From Actinomycetota bacterium (GTDB lineage Bacteria; Actinomycetota; Actinomycetes; Streptosporangiales; Streptosporangiaceae), in contig PLIQ01000103.1 of the NCBI GenBank assembly GCA_003140115.1, positions 1 through 7,049 of the forward strand: a stretch of DNA of 7,049 bases. Reading direction: 5' to 3'. Below the pieces are notes generated by a model. That model made no database searches, was not told the origin of the DNA, and saw nothing but the letters and a program-made list of their open reading frames with translations. The position numbers and the translations under genes are program-made. This document shows, in pieces, positions 1 through 4,337 of the stretch; the stretch's first letter is position 1, and the number at the start of each line of letters is the position of its first letter.

Positions 1-302
1 ACTACGGGGCGCGGCGTCGGCGCCAGCTCCCACAACCCGTCAAGCAGCTCGGTAAGCACGTCGCGGCGCAGCGAGTAGTAGTAGTTGCGCCCGGCCTTGC
101 GCGTGCTGATCAGGCCCGCGTTCTGCAGGATCTTGGTGTGGTAGGAGATCGTCGGCTTTGACACCGGAAGCGTGCTCTCCAGCGTGATGCAGGCCAACTC
201 GTCGACCTGTGCCATTTGGACGATGATGCTCCACCGGATCGGATCGCTCAGCGCCCGGAAGACCTCGGTCGGTGGGTTGTCGACCGTCAGCTTGGCAGCC
301 AT
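1..302 (-). CDS. ArsR-type winged-helix transcriptional regulator (3' end cut by window edge)
   Basis: This is a DNA-binding repressor-type protein, read from ATG at 302-300 with no stop before position 1, giving 100 complete codons. It begins MAAKLTVDNPPTEVFRALSD. Residues 13-30 contain the ArsR-typical helix ending in LSDPIRWSII. The recognition helix is around residues 47-60 (VSKPTISYHTKIL), followed by NAGLI and a wing (RKAGRNYYYSL, residues 69-79). The classical arsenic/metal site ELCVCDL is not conserved: the matching stretch is ELACITL (35-41), with one cysteine out of register, so metal sensing is not supported. A purine-rich AAGGGGAA at 322-315 lies 12 bases before the ATG, a rather long ribosome-binding spacing, but no other in-frame start fits. 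It is on the same strand as livF, 189 bp further downstream, and probably has its own promoter. Its targets are unknown; autoregulation and control of the transporter are inferences. Confidence 0.9.
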   Translation of the reverse strand, partial: MAAKLTVDNPPTEVFRALSDPIRWSIIVQMAQVDELACITLESTLPVSKPTISYHTKILQNAGLISTRKAGRNYYYSLRRDVLTELLDGLWELAPTPRPV

Positions 303-365
303 GAGATAACTCGGTTCCCCTTGGGTGCCGGCACCGTCAAGATACTGGCACGATTTGCAGACAAC

Positions 366-382
366 GTTCGAGAACTATGATA
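366..382 (-). promoter_or_regulatory. Possible promoter/operator of the ArsR-type gene
   Basis: On the minus strand TATCAT (382-377) resembles a -10 hexamer and is preceded directly by TG, but no convincing -35 lies 16-19 bases upstream. It overlaps an ATAGTT box (378-373), which runs into a short 4-2-4 palindrome, GTTC-TC-GAAC (375-366). A start near 370 would leave a leader of about 68 bases before the regulator's ATG. This AT-rich patch stands out from its surroundings. An operator overlapping the -10 would suit an autoregulated repressor, but that is inference. Confidence 0.3.
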
Positions 383-433
383 CAGCCCCCAGAGCAAAAC
401 CAGTGCCCAGCCCTCGACAAGTCATGCAGAGTT

Positions 434-483
434 AACACGAAGCCAGCGGCCTGTCCAAAGCGGACCGGCCGGCAACACGAAGC
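434..483. repeat. 10-bp direct repeat flanking a hairpin
   Basis: AACACGAAGC occurs perfectly at 434-443 and again at 474-483, a 40-bp period. The copies bracket the GC-rich hairpin at 442-473 just downstream of livF. They may come from a small duplication or insertion event, or be coincidental. Confidence 0.6.
442..473 (-). terminator. GC-rich hairpin downstream of livF, possible terminator
   Basis: Read on the minus strand, GGCC-G-GTCC, a five-base loop GCTTT, then GGAC-A-GGCC forms a stem with one G/A mismatch. It can be extended by outer GCC/GGC pairing across a GCT bulge. It starts about 18 bases after the livF stop codon (TAA, 494-492), the right place to end the importer transcript. 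No U-run follows, so it is not a textbook intrinsic terminator, although U-poor hairpins are common in actinobacteria. Confidence 0.4.
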
Positions 484-491
484 TAAATGGC

Positions 492-1253
492 TTAAGCGGT
501 CCTGGCCGGGCTGGGGACCTCCTCGGTACCGCGCACGATGGCGAAGACGTGCTCGTCCTGGGCCAGGATCGGGGAGTCCCCGCTGATCACGATGCGGCCG
601 CGCTCCATGACGTAGCAGCGGCTGGAGTTGGCCAGCGCGCGCGGCACGCTCTGCTCGACGATCAAGATGGCCAGGCCCTGCTCGCGAAGCCGCGCGATCG
701 CGTCGTAGATGGTGCGGATGACGATGGGAGCCAGGCCGGAGGTGGGCTCGTCCAGCATCAGCACCCGCGGCTCGGCCATCAGCGCCTGGCCGATCGCGAC
801 CATCTGCTGCTCGCCGCCGGACAGGAAGCCCGCGTTGCGGGACGCGTAGGTACGCAGGATGGGAAACAGGTCAAAGACGCGTTCCATGGTCGCCGCCACC
901 GCCTTGCGGCCCGACCGCCGGCGCGTGTACGCGCCGAGGCGCAGGTTCTCCTCGACGCTCAAGCTGGCGAAGATCCGGTGGCCCTCGGGCACGTGGGCCA
1001 GCCCGGCGTCGACGATCTGGCGGGAACTGGCCTTGGAGACGTCGGTGCCGACCAGCGTCACGGTGCCGGGGAAGCGACCGTAGCGCAGGCCGGCGATGGC
1101 CAGCAGGCTGGTCGTCTTGCCCGCCCCGTTCCGGCCGATGAGCGCCACCGTCTCGGCGGCGCCGACCTGCAGGGATATGCCGTCGACGGCCTGCAGCGAC
1201 CCGTATCCGGCGTGCAGGTCGCAGACGTCGAGCAGCGGGTCGCCAGTGCTCAT
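492..1253 (-). CDS. livF: Branched-chain-type ABC importer ATPase, LivF family
   Basis: This 253-residue protein is a cytoplasmic nucleotide-binding subunit that powers a Liv/HAAT-type importer, of normal family length. Visible motifs are Walker A GRNGAGKTT (40-48), the LivF-style VPEGHRIF segment with E90 where other ABC ATPases have the Q-loop glutamine, the canonical signature LSGGEQQ (144-150), and Walker B LMLDEP (165-170) followed by TSGLAP. IVEQ (198-201) has the glutamine usual in LivF at the switch position. All catalytic elements look intact. The ATG at 1253 follows a strong ribosome-binding site, GGAGG (1265-1261), seven bases upstream. It overlaps the stop of the upstream livM-livG fusion as ATGA, so translation is probably coupled. 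It should pair with the ATPase half of that fusion. The substrate cannot be told from an ATPase. Confidence 0.95.
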   Translation of the reverse strand: MSTGDPLLDVCDLHAGYGSLQAVDGISLQVGAAETVALIGRNGAGKTTSLLAIAGLRYGRFPGTVTLVGTDVSKASSRQIVDAGLAHVPEGHRIFASLSVEENLRLGAYTRRRSGRKAVAATMERVFDLFPILRTYASRNAGFLSGGEQQMVAIGQALMAEPRVLMLDEPTSGLAPIVIRTIYDAIARLREQGLAILIVEQSVPRALANSSRCYVMERGRIVISGDSPILAQDEHVFAIVRGTEEVPSPARTA

Positions 1254-3163
1254 GACGATGCCTCCAGTGGCTCATCGATGCCCAGGAACACGCTGGCGAC
1301 GGTCGTGTCGGACCGCAGTTCCGCCGGGGTGCCCTGGAACAAGATCCTGCCTTGGTGCAGGCAGGTGACGGTGTCGGCAATGGACAAGACCATCGGGACA
1401 TTGTGTTCGATCAGCAGCACGCCCACCCCCGAACGAGCCAGGTTCTGGCAGACCTCGGTCACCAGGTCCAGCTCGACGGGGCTCAGGCCCGCGGCCGGCT
1501 CGTCAAGCAGGATGAAGCTCGGCCGCAGGGCGATGGCCCGGGCCAGCTCGACCATGCGCCTGGTGCCGTGCGGCAAGGCGGCGGCCGGCTGGGACAGGAC
1601 ATGGTGCAGGCCGAGCGACTCGAGTATCTCCAGCGCCTCGTCGCGGGCCTGGCGGTTGACCCGTATCCCGCGCGGCAGCCGCAGGATCGACTCCGGGCCG
1701 CTGCAGCGCACGCGTAGCTCGACGGCCGGTATGACGTTCTCTAGCGCGGTCTCGCGGAGCATGAGCTTAGGACTCTGGAACGTCCGGGCGATCCCCGACC
1801 GTGCCACCGAGTGCGGCGGCTGGTTGTCCAGCCGGGTGGACCCGATCCGGATCTGCCCCTCGTCGAGGGTGTAGAACCGGGAGATCAGGTTCAGCAGCGT
1901 GGTCTTGCCCGACCCGTTCGATCCGATCAGGCCGTGGACCTGCCCGCGGGCCAGGGTCAGGTCGACGTGGTCGACCGCGGTGACGCCGCCGAAGGAGCGC
2001 TTGGCGCCGTCCACGACCAGCGCGCCGGAGTCCCCGGCGCCGATCACCGGCGGCCAGGGGGGCAGCGTGGCGGCGGGCTTCCCGGTCGTTACGGTGCCCG
2101 GCGTGGCGGGCGGGGCGACGCTGGCCGCCGGCGCCGCCGCGAGGGCCGCGGACGGGCCCGAGGTCAGGCTGGGCGCTCGCGGTCTGATCCCCAGCCGGTC
2201 GCCCAGCACGTTGAGCCTGGCCATCAGCCCGTTCGGCAGGAAGACCGCGAACGCCAGCAGCAGCACGCCGAAGACGATGCCGTTGTACTGCTGGAACGAG
2301 GTGAAGAACTGGTTGATCCCCAGGATGATCACGGAGCCGATCAGCGGACCGATGATCGTGCCCATCCCGCCGATGGTCATGCCGGCCAGCAGCAGGATAG
2401 CGAACTGGACCGACGAGCTGCCCGGCGCGAAGAACTGCTGGGTGTAGACGTAGATCCCGCCCGCGATCCCGGCCATGATGGAGGCGATGAGGATGGCCAG
2501 TAGCTGGGTCCGGTACGCCCTGATCCCGATCGACGTGGCGAGCTGCGGGCTGGTATGCAGGGCCACGAACCGGTGCCCGACCCGGCTGTGCACCAGGGCC
2601 CAGCTGAACAAGGTGGCCAGCAGGACCAGCGAGACCACGATGATGTACAGCCCCTCGCCGTTGATCTCCGGCGCGAACCCGGCCACGGCGTACAGCGGGA
2701 TGCCGGTGTCGGCGCCGACCAGGCCCCACTGCTGGGCCACGGTGGGGATGGCCAGGGCGGCGAACAGCGAGACCAGGGCCAGGTAGAACCCGCCGACGCG
2801 CAACGCGGGCAACCCGATGATCAGCCCGCCCACGGCGCCGACCACGCCGCCGATGATGCACATGGCCACCAGGCCGATGCCGTGCGGGTGGTACTTCGCG
2901 GCCAGGATCGCGCCGTAGGCGCCCACCGCGAATACCGCCGTGATGCCGAGAATGTACTGGCCGCCGTAGCCCATCGCGATGTTCAGGGCGACGGCGATGA
3001 TCAGGAACGACAGGACTTCCTCGTACTCGCCCAGCCGGAACGAGCCGCTCCCGCCCAGCTGGGGCACGATGTACAGCACGATGACCAGCACGGCGGGTAT
3101 GGCCCACCGCAGCCAGGTCCGGCCGCCGCCGGCCAAGCCCAGCCGACCCGCGATCTCGCTCAT
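1250..3163 (-). CDS. livM/livG: Fused Liv-type permease (LivM) and ATPase (LivG)
   Basis: This 637-residue protein joins the second permease and first ATPase of a branched-chain/HAAT-type importer. Residues 1-325 are LivM-like: about eight or nine hydrophobic segments, a GYGGQYILG motif near 65-73, an EAA-like cytoplasmic loop near 200-217, and the LivM-like end FLPNGLM (308-314). Residues 330-378 form a low-complexity Ala/Pro/Thr linker. The LivG-like half has Walker A GSNGSGKTT (414-422), Q-loop Q463 in ARTFQSP, Walker B ILLDEP (551-556), AAGLSP (557-562) and switch H587 in IEHN. Its signature is LPHGT (530-534) rather than LSGGQ, consistent with relaxed LivG signatures, so activity is plausible. 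The ATG overlaps the livH stop as ATGA, and the gene's own stop overlaps livF. The ribosome-binding site is weak (GAGGG, 3181-3177, 13 bases away), so coupling to livH probably drives translation. Confidence 0.93.
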   Translation of the reverse strand: MSEIAGRLGLAGGGRTWLRWAIPAVLVIVLYIVPQLGGSGSFRLGEYEEVLSFLIIAVALNIAMGYGGQYILGITAVFAVGAYGAILAAKYHPHGIGLVAMCIIGGVVGAVGGLIIGLPALRVGGFYLALVSLFAALAIPTVAQQWGLVGADTGIPLYAVAGFAPEINGEGLYIIVVSLVLLATLFSWALVHSRVGHRFVALHTSPQLATSIGIRAYRTQLLAILIASIMAGIAGGIYVYTQQFFAPGSSSVQFAILLLAGMTIGGMGTIIGPLIGSVIILGINQFFTSFQQYNGIVFGVLLLAFAVFLPNGLMARLNVLGDRLGIRPRAPSLTSGPSAALAAAPAASVAPPATPGTVTTGKPAATLPPWPPVIGAGDSGALVVDGAKRSFGGVTAVDHVDLTLARGQVHGLIGSNGSGKTTLLNLISRFYTLDEGQIRIGSTRLDNQPPHSVARSGIARTFQSPKLMLRETALENVIPAVELRVRCSGPESILRLPRGIRVNRQARDEALEILESLGLHHVLSQPAAALPHGTRRMVELARAIALRPSFILLDEPAAGLSPVELDLVTEVCQNLARSGVGVLLIEHNVPMVLSIADTVTCLHQGRILFQGTPAELRSDTTVASVFLGIDEPLEASS

Positions 3164-4044
3164 ACTTGGCGCACCGCCCTCGTACCGAATAGGCCGGCCG
3201 GCCGGACCGCCAGCACGATCAGGACCAGTATCAGCCCGGCCAGGATCTCGTAGTTGGAGCTGACGTACAGGTCGAACATCTGCTCGGCCACGCCGAGCAG
3301 GAGCCCGCCGATCACGCAGCCGCGCAGGCTGCCGAAGCCGCCGGCCGCCAGCGCGATGAAGCCCTTCAGGCCGTAGGTCAGGCCGACCGTCACGTCGGCC
3401 GAGACGATCGGCGCCACCACGAACGCCGCCAGCGCCGTGACCAGCCCGGCGATGATGAAGGCCAGCCTGCTGATGCGCAGCGCATCGATGCCGCGCAGCG
3501 CCGCGACCTCGCGGTCCTCGGCCACGCCGCGCATCGCGGTGCCCAGCCAGGTGCGCTTGTAGAAGAGCTCCAGGGCCACCATGACCACGATCATGACCAC
3601 GAACGCCAGGATGAACTTCGTCGCCACGTGCACGCCGGCCACGCTGACCGTGCCGTTGCCGAGCGCCCCGGGGATCGGCACGACCGGGTTCTGGCCGTAG
3701 ATGATCGACGCGACCGTCTCGATGATCAGGGAAAAGGCCAGCGTGGCGATGAACCAGCCCAGCCCGACCACCGGCCGCGCGACGAACGGCCGTACCGCGA
3801 CCCGTTCCTCGACCAGGCTGATCGCCACCACCACCGCGACGATCACCAGCAGCGTGACGATCTGCGGCAGGTGCCAGCGGTCCAGGCAGAAGTACGACAC
3901 CAGGACGCCGGCCATCATCAGGTCGCCCTGGGCGACGTTGAAGATGGCCGTCGAGTTGAACACGACGGTGTAACTCAGCGCGATCAGCCCGTAGACCGAC
4001 CCCACCGCCAGACCCGCGAACAGTGCGGTCAGGAACAGCGTCAT
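3160..4044 (-). CDS. livH: Branched-chain-type ABC importer permease, LivH family
   Basis: This 294-residue integral membrane protein is the first permease of the Liv/HAAT-type importer and normally pairs with LivM. It starts with a hydrophobic segment containing GSVYGLIALSYTVVFN (15-30), then the family motif NVAQGDLMMAG (36-46), in place of the more usual N-F-A-H-G-E form. Further hydrophobic segments lie near 60-79, 93-113, 140-160, 190-213, 225-255 and 266-280. An EAA-like loop, AMRGVAEDREVAALRGID (170-187), should contact the ATPases. RPAGLFG (281-287) is a typical end. The ATG at 4044 is preceded by AGGGGG, with the G-run at 4058-4054 nine bases away. It opens the three-gene operon, with a candidate promoter at 4292-4264. 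No binding-protein gene lies on either side in this window. Confidence 0.94.
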   Translation of the reverse strand: MTLFLTALFAGLAVGSVYGLIALSYTVVFNSTAIFNVAQGDLMMAGVLVSYFCLDRWHLPQIVTLLVIVAVVVAISLVEERVAVRPFVARPVVGLGWFIATLAFSLIIETVASIIYGQNPVVPIPGALGNGTVSVAGVHVATKFILAFVVMIVVMVALELFYKRTWLGTAMRGVAEDREVAALRGIDALRISRLAFIIAGLVTALAAFVVAPIVSADVTVGLTYGLKGFIALAAGGFGSLRGCVIGGLLLGVAEQMFDLYVSSNYEILAGLILVLIVLAVRPAGLFGTRAVRQV

Positions 4045-4088
4045 CGCAAGTAACCCCCTGCCCGGCCGTCAGCGGCCACCAGCCACGC

Positions 4089-4118
4089 CGCGAGCTTAGT
4101 CAGTGACATCAGCTCGCG
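4089..4118 (-). promoter_or_regulatory. Perfect 8-bp inverted repeat in the livH leader
   Basis: On the minus strand CGCGAGCT (4118-4111) and AGCTCGCG (4096-4089) can pair across a 14-base loop. The hairpin would lie 45-74 bases upstream of the livH ATG, in the transcript from the promoter at 4292-4264. It has no U-tract, so a translational or mRNA-stability role, or a protein-binding site, is as likely as attenuation. Confidence 0.45.
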
Positions 4119-4263
4119 CCCTTTCAGACTTACAGCCGCATGCGCCACGCCACTGGACGGGCCGGTCTGCGGGCCTGGCCAGGACGGGCATGCCGTCCTC
4201 GGCCACCTCCAGCAGCTGGCTGCCAGGTCGGCGGACCACGCGAAACGATTCAGCGTGTCTCAA

Positions 4264-4292
4264 ACTATCTATAAATATGCGGCCCGCGTCAA
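4264..4292 (-). promoter_or_regulatory. Candidate promoter of the livH-livM/G-livF operon
   Basis: Minus-strand TTGACG (4292-4287) and GATAGT (4269-4264) are separated by 17 bases, matching the housekeeping sigma pattern of actinobacteria well. The region around the -10 is strikingly AT-rich (TATTTATAGATAG) in a GC-rich window. Transcription would start near 4257, leaving a leader of about 210 bases before livH. The -10 overlaps an ATAGTT box (4268-4263) also present in the other minus-strand spacers. Apart from the inverted repeat at 4089-4118, I see nothing recognisable in the rest of the 4045-4337 spacer. Confidence 0.55.
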
Positions 4293-4319
4293 GGGTTATG
4301 TCCCGGTAGTCGGACCTGC

Positions 4320-4337
4320 CCCGGTTCGGCGCCCGGG
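4320..4337 (-). terminator. Weak hairpin immediately after the CoA-transferase gene
   Basis: Minus-strand CCCGG and CCGGG pair across an eight-base loop directly after the TGA stop (4340-4338). The stem is only five base pairs and has no U-tract. It could help end the transcript before the livH promoter, but the evidence is thin. Confidence 0.2.

Noticed and set aside
377..586. A 69-codon plus-strand ORF starting in the regulator-livF spacer
   Set aside because: It runs into the 3' end of livF antisense, has no ribosome-binding site, and its second half is Arg/Pro/Gly shadow sequence.
549..1874. A 441-codon plus-strand open frame across livF and livM/livG
   Set aside because: It is antisense to two intact ATPase regions with all motifs, crosses a gene boundary, and has no recognisable fold.
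1767..3107. A 446-codon minus-strand frame inside livM/livG
   Set aside because: It is an out-of-frame Arg/Gly/Pro/His-rich shadow of the real permease-ATPase frame.
4096..4191. A possible 31-codon ORF in the livH leader (minus strand, ATG at 4191)
   Set aside because: GGAGGTG is about 13 bases from the ATG and the peptide has no recognisable feature or run of regulatory codons. It extends an open shadow frame from the CoA-transferase gene. Its stop overlaps the 4089-4118 inverted repeat, so a leader peptide is not fully excluded.
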